From NCBI GenBank assembly GCA_016721565.1, contig JADKHW010000001.1, positions 372,001-436,000 of the forward strand: a stretch of 64,000 bases of DNA, in the 5' to 3' direction. The DNA comes from a bacterium (lineage in GTDB: Bacteria > Electryoneota > RPQS01). The translations under genes were made by a program, and so were the position numbers. Positions within the stretch are counted from its first letter, which is position 1. Every line of letters starts with the position of its first letter. The notes under the pieces are model-generated. The model saw only the letters and a list, made by a program, of their open reading frames with translations, did not search any database and was not told the DNA's origin. This document shows, piece by piece, positions 7,564-15,816 of this stretch.

Positions 7564-8227
7564 GATAGCTGGACGACCGATGATTTTGCGGGTGCTTGAT
7601 ACGGCTAACGAGCTGGGGGCAGCGCAGACAATTGTCGTTGTGGGACACATGCGGGAGTTGGTTGAGGAGGCCGTGGCTGGAATCGCGGATGCGACGGTTG
7701 TGCAGGATCCGCCGCTGGGAACTGGGCATGCCGTGCTACAGGCAGAGGAGGCCGTTTCACCAAATTGTCAGGAAGTTCTCATTTTATCCGGGGATGTGCC
7801 CCTGCTTCGAGCGAGCACTTTGGAGATCTTGTTAGAAAGGCATCGGGAATCGGGATGCGATCTGACAGTTTTGTCGGCAAAAGCGACTAATCCTTTTGGG
7901 TATGGCCGGATAGTGAGGGACCTGGATGGGGAGTTCACTGGGATTGTTGAAGAAAAGGATGCGAACACAGACCAACGTAACCTCAGTGAAATCAATAGTG
8001 GGGTCTATGTTGTAAACCGCCGGGGGCTGTTCTGGGCATTGCATCGGGTGAAGCCAAATAATGCCAAAGGGGAGTATTACCTGACTGACATCGTGGGAAT
8101 TCTGGCAAAGGCTGGAAAGCGGACGCAAGCGGTCAATTGTGCAGATTTTGCTGAATTACAGGGAATCAATACACCTGCAGAATTGGCTCATGCGGAAGCC
8201 GCGTGGCTGGCCCGAAAAGCGGTCTGA
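7478..8227 (+). CDS. GlmU-type N-acetylglucosamine-1-phosphate uridyltransferase, single-domain
   Basis: Nucleotidyltransferase of the GlmU N-terminal family, which makes UDP-GlcNAc for peptidoglycan and lipid A. Motifs are LAAGKGTRM and LPKVLHEIAG near the N terminus, PPLGTGHAV, LSGDVPLL (metal and nucleotide contacts), YGRIVRD, EEKD, EINSGVYV and YYLTDI. The protein stops at the end of this domain: the left-handed beta-helix acetyltransferase half of classical GlmU is missing and is not found downstream, so GlcN-1-P acetylation must be done elsewhere. I chose GTG 7478, preceded by GGAAG, because family similarity begins there. An ATG at 7436 is possible. Either way it overlaps panC by at least 86 bases. 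Confidence 0.85.
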   Translation: MTQIPFSVVILAAGKGTRMNSDLPKVLHEIAGRPMILRVLDTANELGAAQTIVVVGHMRELVEEAVAGIADATVVQDPPLGTGHAVLQAEEAVSPNCQEVLILSGDVPLLRASTLEILLERHRESGCDLTVLSAKATNPFGYGRIVRDLDGEFTGIVEEKDANTDQRNLSEINSGVYVVNRRGLFWALHRVKPNNAKGEYYLTDIVGILAKAGKRTQAVNCADFAELQGINTPAELAHAEAAWLARKAV

Positions 8228-8291
8228 AGTATTGATTATAATGATGTTTGTGTTTATCTTACGGAATCTACAAAAGAGCTTGGAGAGACCT

Positions 8292-8807
8292 ATGCGGTCA
8301 GTAGCGACAGCGTTGTTGCTGGTCGGGTTGATGGCTTTGTCGGCAACGGCACAGTTTAGAACTCAACCAACGAGCGGTTCGACATCCGAGTACCTCCGGA
8401 ATCACGAGCAAGGACTTGGCCTGAATGGGGTCAAGGGATTGCTGGATCCGTCGCGCATGCACATGTCGCATTCGGTGAGTATGGGTTATGTCAACGGCGG
8501 CGGCACCAGTATGTCGCGCGGTTTGTATATGAACCGGATTGATTATCAGATTTCCAATCCGCTCACGTTGACGACGCATTTGGGATATCAGTTTCAGCCG
8601 AGTGGTCCTGCCGAGTGGAATCCTGCGCGCACGGGAAATGATTTTGTCGGTGCGGCGGATTTGACTTGGAGACCGAGCAATAACTCGCTGTTCAGACTAT
8701 CCGTGGCAAAGGGAATGTCGCCATATTACGGCGGCCTTGGTTATTCGGGATACGGCTATGGAAATGGTTACGGGTATGAGCCGTGGATGTTCCCCGGACG
8801 GCCATAG
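8292..8807 (+). CDS. Small secreted protein, Gly/Tyr-rich C terminus
   Basis: A 171-aa protein with a clear signal peptide (RSVATALLLVGLMALSATAQ). The ATG at 8292 has a good GGAGA five bases upstream, which decides it over the longer upstream frame. The mature part has alternating strands (LTLTTHLGYQFQPSG, LFRLSVAKGM) that suggest a small beta-structured or outer-membrane protein, then a Gly/Tyr run (GGLGYSGYGYGNGYGYEP). No family recognised. A rho-independent terminator follows, so this gene ends the transcript that begins upstream. Confidence 0.6.
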   Translation: MRSVATALLLVGLMALSATAQFRTQPTSGSTSEYLRNHEQGLGLNGVKGLLDPSRMHMSHSVSMGYVNGGGTSMSRGLYMNRIDYQISNPLTLTTHLGYQFQPSGPAEWNPARTGNDFVGAADLTWRPSNNSLFRLSVAKGMSPYYGGLGYSGYGYGNGYGYEPWMFPGRP

Positions 8808-8881
8808 CTTGAATGAGTTTGCTTAATGATCAGACCACTTCGTTAATCTCCTGCCTGCCAATTCGGTTGGCCACTATTAGC

Positions 8882-8914
8882 GACCGAGAGTCCTGAGTTC
8901 TCGGTCATTTTTTT
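8882..8914 (+). terminator. Rho-independent terminator
   Basis: Perfect 8-bp stem GACCGAGA (8882-8889) with TCTCGGTC (8899-8906), a 9-base loop, then a run of seven T (8908-8914). It ends the iscS-to-8807 gene run. The next gene starts only a few bases later. Confidence 0.85.
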
Positions 8915-8920
8915 GAAACA

Positions 8921-9574
8921 GTGCCCAAGCGTTTTTATCTCAAAACAGACTTCTCGACCTCAAAACCGGTCCGTCGCAATCTGCGATGGACTTATTGGGT
9001 TTATTGGCTGATTTTGGGCGGTGGTGTTGTATGGGCATTGAGCGCGATTGATTTTACGAGTTCGCCGCAGTCCGGTGTGTCTTTGAAGCGACAGTCTTTG
9101 GGTTCCACTGAAACGAGTACGAAGCTCGCGCCAGTGGTTGAGATTGAGTTGGAAGAACCTGTCGTAATCTCGACCGTCCGGGATACAACAACCGTTGTTC
9201 CGCCGGAGACGGTTGAGGTCTTGAAGGCGGAAGTGATTACCGAAGAGCGTCAGCCCAGTGAAAATGCCGCAGTAAAAATGCCGACGGTTACTCTTTTTAA
9301 CGGTTGCGGTGTCAAAGGTATAGGAGCACGGGCAAAAGCCGCGCTTGAGCGAATGGGGTTTCAGGTAGTGGAGGTGCGGAATGCGCGCAACTACGACTAC
9401 AAGAAGAGCGAAGTGCTGGACCGAAGAGAGAATTTGGAATTGGGTAAGCTGTTGGCGGATTCGCTGGGGATTCCTAAGCAGCTTGCGGCATGGGATACAA
9501 CAAGAAGTGATCGCGATGCGGATGTGTCGCTGATTGTAGGTTCTGATTTCAAGAAACTACGCTGGAAGATTTAA
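8921..9574 (+). CDS. Membrane-anchored protein with LytR C-terminal (LytR_C) domain
   Basis: A 217-aa protein with a short cytosolic N terminus, one transmembrane helix (about residues 24-44, WTYWVYWLILGGGVVWAL), a Thr/Val/Glu-rich linker, and a C-terminal domain beginning VTLFNGCGVKGIGARAKAAL, which matches the LytR/CpsA/Psr C-terminal domain pattern. There is no LCP catalytic domain, so it is not a cell-wall ligase itself. In FCB-type genomes this domain often stands alone next to rsfS, as here. The start is GTG at 8921. Its exact role is unknown, with an envelope location predicted. Confidence 0.75.
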   Translation: MPKRFYLKTDFSTSKPVRRNLRWTYWVYWLILGGGVVWALSAIDFTSSPQSGVSLKRQSLGSTETSTKLAPVVEIELEEPVVISTVRDTTTVVPPETVEVLKAEVITEERQPSENAAVKMPTVTLFNGCGVKGIGARAKAALERMGFQVVEVRNARNYDYKKSEVLDRRENLELGKLLADSLGIPKQLAAWDTTRSDRDADVSLIVGSDFKKLRWKI

Positions 9575-9616
9575 GTAAACAGAGTTTGGAGCATACGACT
9601 GAGCACGGTTAGCCCT

Positions 9617-10228
9617 TTGGAATTAGCCAAGCACGCAGCCTTGGCGGCATTGGAAAAGAAAGCTGAGAACGTCAGGATTCTGGATTTAACGAAGCTTGAC
9701 ACAGTGACGGACTATTTCGTCGTGTGTACGGGTGAAGTGAATCAACAGGTCAGGGCAATTGCTACGCATATCGAAAAGAGCGCTCGGGACAAGCTCGGTG
9801 AAAAAGCCTATCACAAAGAAGGCATGGACTCGCTTAACTGGGTGCTTGTCGATTTTGTGGATGTGGTTGTACATGTATTTCGTCCGAGCTTTCGAGATTA
9901 CTACAGGCTTGAAGATCTGTGGAGCGACGCCGACGTGATCGAGGTGAGTGACGAAGAGGGATTTGTCACGATTCCGGCGATGGGTAAGCTGCCCAAGAAG
10001 ACTGTCAAGAAGCCAGTTAAGAAGAAAGTCGCAGCGAAAAAAGGCGCGACGAAGAAAGCTGCTAAGAAGCCGGTCAAGAAAGCCGCAAAGAAATCTGCGG
10101 GCACGTCGGTCAGCAAAACGGCACCGAAGAAAAAGGTCGTGAAAAAGGTCGTGAAGAAGGTGGTCAAGAAGACAGTTAAGAAGGCTGTGAAGAAGGCTCC
10201 GGCCAGCAAGAAAAAAGCGAAATCGTGA
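9617..10228 (+). CDS. rsfS: Ribosomal silencing factor RsfS with a Lys/Ala-rich C-terminal tail
   Basis: The first ~110 residues are a standard RsfS domain (LAKHAALAALEKKAENV, DYFVVCTGEVNQQVRAI, WVLVDFVDVVVHVF, YYRLEDLW), which binds L14 and blocks subunit joining in starvation. From about residue 124 to 203 the sequence is a basic repeat of KKPVKK, KKAAKK and KKVVKK units resembling histone H1 or AlgP tails, absent from ordinary RsfS (about 105-130 aa). TTG 9617 is the annotated start. A CTG at 9599 sits a few bases after GGAG and is an alternative. Overlaps argS by four bases (GTGA). Confidence 0.88.
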   Translation: MELAKHAALAALEKKAENVRILDLTKLDTVTDYFVVCTGEVNQQVRAIATHIEKSARDKLGEKAYHKEGMDSLNWVLVDFVDVVVHVFRPSFRDYYRLEDLWSDADVIEVSDEEGFVTIPAMGKLPKKTVKKPVKKKVAAKKGATKKAAKKPVKKAAKKSAGTSVSKTAPKKKVVKKVVKKVVKKTVKKAVKKAPASKKKAKS

Positions 10229-11865
10229 AGCGGGTGCATGTACATTTAGCACGAGCGATAGAACAAGCGCTTGTGCAAATGGGAGTGAACGCCCCGACCG
10301 TAACGCTTGAGAAGCCGCGTGACGCCGCTCATGGTGACATTGCAACGAATGCTGCACTTGTGCACTCGAAACAAGTTGGCAAGCCGCCGCGACAAATTGC
10401 GGATGCGCTCGTCAGTACGATGCAGCTTGATCCAAGATTAGTCAAGTGTGAGGGTGTCGCAGGACCGGGGTTCATTAATTTTCGTTTTGCGGACGCCTAC
10501 TTACAGTCTATTGCTGAGTTGGCTTTTAAAACCAAAGACTCTTACGGCACGACAAACGACTTGAGCGGAAAGCGGGTGCTGATTGAGTTTGTGTCGGCCA
10601 ATCCGACCGGGCCATTGAATGTTGTGAGTGCAAGAGCGGCGGCGGTGGGAGATAGCTTGACGAGAATATTCCGCGCGCTCGGGGCTGAGTGTTACTCTGA
10701 ATTCTATGTCAACGATGCGGGGAATCAGGTTGAGTTGCTGGGGCAGTCGGTGCTCGCAAGATATTCGTCAATACTTGGCCGTGAATCTGAGGTTCCAGAA
10801 GGCGGATATCACGGTGAGTACATTTCAGAGTTTGCGCAACAACTTGTTGCCGAACATGGCGACAAGTACTTGAAAATGGAACCGTCAGTTGCGGCTGAGC
10901 AACTGGGTCGCATGGCGATAGAGCGGCATATCGAAATGCACCGGAAATCGTTGGAGCATTTTCGAGTGACAATGAATCAGTGGTTCCGCGAAAGCGCTTT
11001 GCGTTCATCCAATGCGGAATGGGAAGCGTTCAAAGTGCTGGAACAACGTGGAACAATTTTCGAGAAAGACGGTGCGAAGTTTGTTCGCACATCTGAATTT
11101 GGGGATGGGCAGGATTGGGTAGTCGTGACATCGCAGGGAAAACCGACGTACTTTTTACCGGATATTGCCTACCATTGGGATAAGTTTCGACGCGGGTATG
11201 ACAACATCATTGATATTCTTGGGCCGGATCACCACGCGTATTTGACAAAAATGGCGGCGGCGATGTCCGCGCTCGGTGAAGATGCCACGCGGCTTGAGAT
11301 TATGCTTTTGCAGCATATCAATCTTTTGCGTGACGGCGAGCCTGTGAAGATGTCAAAACGCGCTGGTCAGATTGTTGAAATGGACGAGCTGCTCGACGAA
11401 GTGGGGATTGATGCGGCACGCTATTTCTTCTTGTTAAGGCGCACTTCGACGCCGCTTGATTTTGATATTGAGCTTGCGAAGCGTCAGTCCGATGACAACC
11501 CTGTGTTTTATGTTCAATATGCGCATGCACGGATTGAATCGATATTCAAACGTGGCGAAGTAGACGCGCCACAAAGGCCTCAACATTTAGAGTTGCTCAC
11601 ACATTCCGAAGAACTCACTTTGTTGAGACGGTTGCGCGAGTTAGGGGACGTGATGAATGAATGCGCTTTCAGCCGGGATCCGCACGCGATGACGGTGTGG
11701 TTACGGGAAGTGGCTGCGCAGTTTCACAGATTTTATCATCATTGCCGAGTGTTGACGACACCGGCTGAATTGCAAACTGCGCGGTTATGTTTGTGCCGCG
11801 CGACACAAATCGCTCTGCAACGCGGACTGGCGTTGTGCGGAGTATCAGCACCTACGGAGATGTAA
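10225..11865 (+). CDS. argS: Arginyl-tRNA synthetase with a variant HIGH motif
   Basis: Class I synthetase that charges tRNA-Arg. The N-terminal Arg_S domain (about 1-95), a catalytic Rossmann core and the C-terminal DALR anticodon-binding helices (HARIESIFKRGE onward) are in normal order, and the length of 546 aa fits. The second signature is intact (KMSK, 375-378). The first signature, normally GPLHVGHxR, reads GPLNVVSAR here (NVVS at 132-135, bases 10618-10629), so both HIGH histidines are replaced. The change needs several substitutions and the frame is clean, so it is probably a lineage variant and not an error. GTG start overlaps rsfS. Confidence 0.92.
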   Translation: MKRVHVHLARAIEQALVQMGVNAPTVTLEKPRDAAHGDIATNAALVHSKQVGKPPRQIADALVSTMQLDPRLVKCEGVAGPGFINFRFADAYLQSIAELAFKTKDSYGTTNDLSGKRVLIEFVSANPTGPLNVVSARAAAVGDSLTRIFRALGAECYSEFYVNDAGNQVELLGQSVLARYSSILGRESEVPEGGYHGEYISEFAQQLVAEHGDKYLKMEPSVAAEQLGRMAIERHIEMHRKSLEHFRVTMNQWFRESALRSSNAEWEAFKVLEQRGTIFEKDGAKFVRTSEFGDGQDWVVVTSQGKPTYFLPDIAYHWDKFRRGYDNIIDILGPDHHAYLTKMAAAMSALGEDATRLEIMLLQHINLLRDGEPVKMSKRAGQIVEMDELLDEVGIDAARYFFLLRRTSTPLDFDIELAKRQSDDNPVFYVQYAHARIESIFKRGEVDAPQRPQHLELLTHSEELTLLRRLRELGDVMNECAFSRDPHAMTVWLREVAAQFHRFYHHCRVLTTPAELQTARLCLCRATQIALQRGLALCGVSAPTEM

Positions 11866-11867
11866 TT

Positions 11868-12821
11868 TTGGCACGCACGGAATCCAAGAAAGTTCGCAGA
11901 ATGAGCGGCGCAGCTTCGCCGGATGTGGTAGTTGTCGGCAGTGTGGCAATTGACGTTTTGCATACACCAACCGTTGAAAACAAAGTAGTTTTGGGCGGAT
12001 CGGCTTTTCACTTTTCGAATGCCGCATCGCGGTTCGCGTCTGTTGGCATGGTCGGCGCCGTTGGCGAGGATTATCCATTTGAGCAGGCAGAGTTCCTGCG
12101 TCGTCAAGGAGTAGATTTCGGCGGAGTTGAAGTCAAGCCCGGGCAAACGTTCTTGTGGGAAGGACGCTATCTTGAAGGTTTTCGCACACGCGAAACCATC
12201 CGCACGGAACTGGGGGTATTCGAGCACTTTTCGCCCAATCTTCCTCCAACTTATCAAAAGCCGGAGATACTCTTTCTCGCCGCGATTGAGCCGCGATTGC
12301 AGCTCGATGTGTTAAAGCAAGTGAAACGTCCGAAACTTGTCGCGATTGACACGTTCAAATTGTGGATTGATATTGCGCGTCAAGATTTTTTGAAAGTTCT
12401 GAAAAAGGTCGATCTGTTGTTCGTGGATGAATATGAAGCGCGATGGTTGACAGAAGCTTCGAACCTTACGGGAGCGGCGCGTGAACTTTTGACGATGGGA
12501 CCTAAGTGGGTTATCGTCAAGAAGGGCGAGCATGGAAGCTTCTTGGTTGGTCCGGAGGGTTTGTTTATGTCACAAACTTTTCCTGTAAACGATGTGATAG
12601 ATCCGACCGGTGCAGGAGATTCTTACGCGGGAACGCTACTTGGTTATCTTGCCGCATGCAAGGAAGTGACCGATACGAACATTCGACGCGGAATGCAGTG
12701 GGCAAGCGTGATTGGCTCATTCTATGTTGAAGGATTTGGCCCTGACGGATTGAAGGATCGTACGCGCGCGGAGTTGATTGAACGTCATCGCCAGCTTGGC
12801 TTGATGACTCGTGTTCCATGA
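11868..12821 (+). CDS. PfkB/ribokinase-family sugar kinase
   Basis: Member of the ribokinase superfamily. It starts with the nucleoside/sugar-binding strand VVVVGSVAID, then VLGGSAFHFSNAASRF, and near the C terminus has DPTGAGDSYAGTLLGYL with the GAGD anion hole and catalytic Asp. I chose TTG 11868: it lies three bases after the argS stop and has GGAG nine bases upstream. An ATG at 11901 is possible. The substrate cannot be told from sequence. Its overlap with mtnA (ATGA) hints at a nucleoside or methylthioribose-like substrate, but classical MTR kinase is a different fold. Confidence 0.82.
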   Translation: MARTESKKVRRMSGAASPDVVVVGSVAIDVLHTPTVENKVVLGGSAFHFSNAASRFASVGMVGAVGEDYPFEQAEFLRRQGVDFGGVEVKPGQTFLWEGRYLEGFRTRETIRTELGVFEHFSPNLPPTYQKPEILFLAAIEPRLQLDVLKQVKRPKLVAIDTFKLWIDIARQDFLKVLKKVDLLFVDEYEARWLTEASNLTGAARELLTMGPKWVIVKKGEHGSFLVGPEGLFMSQTFPVNDVIDPTGAGDSYAGTLLGYLAACKEVTDTNIRRGMQWASVIGSFYVEGFGPDGLKDRTRAELIERHRQLGLMTRVP

Positions 12822-13816
12822 GCAACGTTACTCCGCTGAAGTGGGTGAACGGTCAGTTGTTGATTTTAGATCAACGACTCTTGCCCGGAAAGGTGAAGTG
12901 GATAACAGCCCGCAACGTTGAAAAAGTTGCCGTGGCGATTGAAGAGCTTGCCGTACGCGGTGCACCAGCAATAGGAATTGCGGCTGGATACGGAGTTGCA
13001 ATTGCGGCAGGTGCGAAGCGCTCTTCACATGATTCCGTGCGGGCCGCGATTGAACGTTTGCGGATAACTCGGCCAACGGGTTTCAATTTGTTTTGGGCGC
13101 TTAAGCGGATGGGCGATTGCTTGGACGGCTCATCTAAGTTCTCTGCAACAAGACTCGTGAAGGAGGCGAAGGCAATTCACAAGGAAGATGCCGACGCCTG
13201 TTTACAGATGGGAAAGTTTGGTGCTGAGTTAATAGCTGACGGTGAATCTGTCTTAACATATTGTAATACAGGCGCGTTGGCGACAGGCGGAATTGGAACG
13301 GCGCTGGGCGTGATTCGCACAGGATATAAGGCGAAAAAGGTTCGCGGAGTGTACGCTTGCGAAACTCGACCTGTGGGACAGGGAGCGCGCTTAACTGTGT
13401 GGGAGTGTGTGCAGGAGAAGATTCCTGTCACGCTGATTTGCGACAATATGGTGGCAGCGCTGATGTCGGCGAGAAAAGTTCAGCGCGTATTTGTCGGAGC
13501 AGATCGGATTACGCGTAATGGGGATACGAGCAATAAGATCGGGACATGCGGAGTAGCCATGCTCGCGCATCAATTTGGAATACCGTTTCATGTTGTGGCG
13601 CCAAGTTCAACATTCGACCCGCAACTTGCGAGTGGAGCTGAGATAAAGATTGAAGAGCGCGCGGCGAACGAAATTCTTCGCGCGACAGCAGGTTTGGAGA
13701 AACTTGCGGGAGTCAAGGTTTGGAATCCTGCCTTTGACGTGACACCCGCTAAATACATTACTTCGATCATAACAGAACGCGGTGTGCATCGCCCGCCGTA
13801 CGGATTTGCGAAGTAA
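12818..13816 (+). CDS. mtnA: S-methyl-5-thioribose-1-phosphate isomerase
   Basis: Isomerises MTR-1-P to MTRu-1-P in methionine salvage. Related to eIF2B subunits. Visible motifs are ELAVRGAPAIGIAAGYG (44-60), the catalytic cysteine in TYCNTGALATGG (C149), CETRPVGQGARLT, the catalytic Asp in FVGADRITRNGDTSNKIGT (D229) and FDVTPAKYITSIITERG at the end. Length 332 aa is normal. It overlaps the PfkB kinase by four bases. No other salvage genes (mtnB, C, D) are in the window. Confidence 0.93.
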   Translation: MSNVTPLKWVNGQLLILDQRLLPGKVKWITARNVEKVAVAIEELAVRGAPAIGIAAGYGVAIAAGAKRSSHDSVRAAIERLRITRPTGFNLFWALKRMGDCLDGSSKFSATRLVKEAKAIHKEDADACLQMGKFGAELIADGESVLTYCNTGALATGGIGTALGVIRTGYKAKKVRGVYACETRPVGQGARLTVWECVQEKIPVTLICDNMVAALMSARKVQRVFVGADRITRNGDTSNKIGTCGVAMLAHQFGIPFHVVAPSSTFDPQLASGAEIKIEERAANEILRATAGLEKLAGVKVWNPAFDVTPAKYITSIITERGVHRPPYGFAK

Positions 13817-13856
13817 GGTTTACAGGATTCTGTTTCAACATTCAATGAGATTGAAC

Positions 13857-15083
13857 ATGAAGCGCACATTTTCTTTTTTGATTCTCGTTTTGGCCTGCGC
13901 CTCGCTTGCGATGGCGGGGATGGAGTTGACATCGGCCAAGATTTACAGGAAGCAGAATGAGATCGCGAAGGCGATGGAGTTCTATGATCAAGCAGTTGCT
14001 AAAGAGCCCGACAATGCTGAAGCCGTGTATGAGCGCGGCGAGTTGCTGGGCATAATCGCGATGGATCCGGCGCAAATTGGCGTTCGCAAGAAAATTGCGG
14101 GCGACGTTGACGACCCACAGATGGTTGTACTTGATAGAATGGTGAAGGATTTTGACGCTGTGCGCGTAATGGCGACTGGCGGTGACAAGAAGGCCCAGAA
14201 GTACGAAAAGAAGATCAAAACAATTTCCGACGAGTACTGGTGGGAATTTTATAGTAAAGCTGTCGCAGCCGACTCAGCTTATCGTGCGATGGAGGCTGCC
14301 GGGAGCATGGAAAATGCGAACGCGGTTGTCGACCAAGGGTTGAAATCAGCATTGGTTGCTATCAAGATTGATCCGAAGCATTGGAGTAGTCGATTCGTGT
14401 TTGCTCAGCTGCGCGGTTTTCAGGCGAAGGACGATGGATTTGTAGCGGCGTGGCATGAAGCAATGACTGCGCTCGATAGCTCAGATATGAAGACGAAAGA
14501 GCCGGAGAATTACAAGCACAATCACTACTATGCGCATTTGCAGTTGATTCAGAACTATTATGCGCAGGAGAATTACGCGAAGACCCTTGAGGTTGCGGAT
14601 GAAATGCTTGCGGATGATCCGGGTTCTGTCGAAGCAGTACAATACAAAGCCTTTGCTCTTGCCACGATGGCCAGCGACGAAAAGCGTTCGGCTACAGAAC
14701 GCGATTCGTTGAAGCGAGTCGCATTGGGTGCACTGGACAACGCCAAGACTTCCAATCCTGATGATGAGAATATCTTGTTCTACATCGGTCAATTCAATTT
14801 GCAACTTGCGGATACTGCAGCGGCTATGACCGCCTTCGATAATTTCTTGGTACGGGTGCCCGGTGATCGCGATGTGCTGTTCACGCAGGGTTTGATCTAC
14901 CTTGAAGGTAGTGCAAAGTACGGCAACTTGGACAAGGCTGTTGAGAAATTTGGAGCCATCAAGGACGCCTATCCTGAAGATGGTCCCGCATGGATTAACT
15001 ATGGAATCGCATTGATTCGTCAGGGGAAGACCTCTGAAGGCAGCGATGCGGTCAAGAAGGGCGAATCGTTACCGGGCAAGTAA
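13857..15083 (+). CDS. Periplasmic TPR-repeat protein
   Basis: The protein begins with a Sec signal peptide (FSFLILVLACASLAMAG) and continues with degenerate tetratricopeptide repeats, for example EIAKAMEFYDQAVAKEPDNAEAVYERG, YAKTLEVADEMLADDPGSVEAVQYKAF and DTAAAMTAFDNFLVRVPGDRDVLF. About 408 aa. ATG 13857 gives the best signal peptide. ATG 13845 is four codons earlier. Probably an adaptor for envelope complexes. The specific role is unknown. It lies between mtnA and uppS. Confidence 0.7.
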   Translation: MKRTFSFLILVLACASLAMAGMELTSAKIYRKQNEIAKAMEFYDQAVAKEPDNAEAVYERGELLGIIAMDPAQIGVRKKIAGDVDDPQMVVLDRMVKDFDAVRVMATGGDKKAQKYEKKIKTISDEYWWEFYSKAVAADSAYRAMEAAGSMENANAVVDQGLKSALVAIKIDPKHWSSRFVFAQLRGFQAKDDGFVAAWHEAMTALDSSDMKTKEPENYKHNHYYAHLQLIQNYYAQENYAKTLEVADEMLADDPGSVEAVQYKAFALATMASDEKRSATERDSLKRVALGALDNAKTSNPDDENILFYIGQFNLQLADTAAAMTAFDNFLVRVPGDRDVLFTQGLIYLEGSAKYGNLDKAVEKFGAIKDAYPEDGPAWINYGIALIRQGKTSEGSDAVKKGESLPGK

Positions 15084-15100
15084 TCATTTCGCGCGACGAG

Positions 15101-15808
15101 TTGACGACAGCTTCCGGCGATCTTAGAGTCCCCCAGCATGTTGCCGTTATTATGGACGGAAATGGGCGGTGGGCAACGGCTCGCGGCTTGACGAAAATCG
15201 CTGGCCACAAGGAAGGCGTGAAGTCGGCGCGTGAAATCGTACGTGTTTCCGGTGAGATTGGTGTGAAGTACTTAACGCTTTACACGTTTTCTACCGAGAA
15301 TTTTCGCCGCTCCCGTCTTGAAGTTGACGCGCTGATGACCTTGCTTGTGACGACAATAGGCAAGGAAGTCCGAAATCTGCACGAGAACAATGTACGGCTA
15401 AGCGTTATCGGCAGGCTTGACAAGATTGCAGGAACCACGAGACGCGCATTGGAATCGGCGGTATGTAAGCTTGAGCAAAATACTGGACGGCATTTGGTCT
15501 TGGCTATAGCCTATGGATCGCGACAGGAGATTCTTGATGCGGTGAATTCGCTGACGAGCACCGCGAAAAGTGAAATTACTGAGGAGCAGCTCTCGGCAGC
15601 GCTTTATACATCAAAGATTCCTGATCCTGATTTGATCAACAGAACGTCCGGTGAAATGAGACTGTCGAATTTCTTGCTGTGGCAAGCAGCATACGCAGAG
15701 TTAGTTGTGACATCGACATTGTGGCCGGATTTTAGGCGTGAGCAGTTTTTGCAGGCAATTGAAGAGTATTCCGGACGCGAGCGACGTTACGGAGCGAGAA
15801 CACCCTAA
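15101..15808 (+). CDS. uppS: Isoprenyl transferase (undecaprenyl diphosphate synthase)
   Basis: A cis-prenyltransferase that makes C55-PP, the lipid carrier for cell-wall and O-antigen sugars. Signatures are VAVIMDGNGRWA (catalytic Asp at 19), GHKEGVKSAREIV, YTFSTENFRRS and RTSGEMRLSNFLLWQ with YAELVVTSTLWPDF. 235 aa, as expected. The start is TTG at 15101. No stronger start lies upstream. It leads into the envelope block with tamB and bamA, a common order in FCB genomes. Confidence 0.94.
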   Translation: MTTASGDLRVPQHVAVIMDGNGRWATARGLTKIAGHKEGVKSAREIVRVSGEIGVKYLTLYTFSTENFRRSRLEVDALMTLLVTTIGKEVRNLHENNVRLSVIGRLDKIAGTTRRALESAVCKLEQNTGRHLVLAIAYGSRQEILDAVNSLTSTAKSEITEEQLSAALYTSKIPDPDLINRTSGEMRLSNFLLWQAAYAELVVTSTLWPDFRREQFLQAIEEYSGRERRYGARTP

Positions 15809-15816
15809 TACACGCG

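Noticed and set aside
8820..8871. Possible third, decayed copy of the palindromic repeat
   Set aside because: Only the right part (CTTCGTTAATC-like) resembles copies A and B. The left stem arm is missing and the pairing is lost. Possibly a relic, but not enough to call.
9901..10245. Antisense frame reading as a Phe/Leu-rich membrane protein
   Set aside because: It is the mirror of the AAG-rich Lys tail of rsfS. The complement of Lys codons gives Leu and Phe, so it is a translation artefact.
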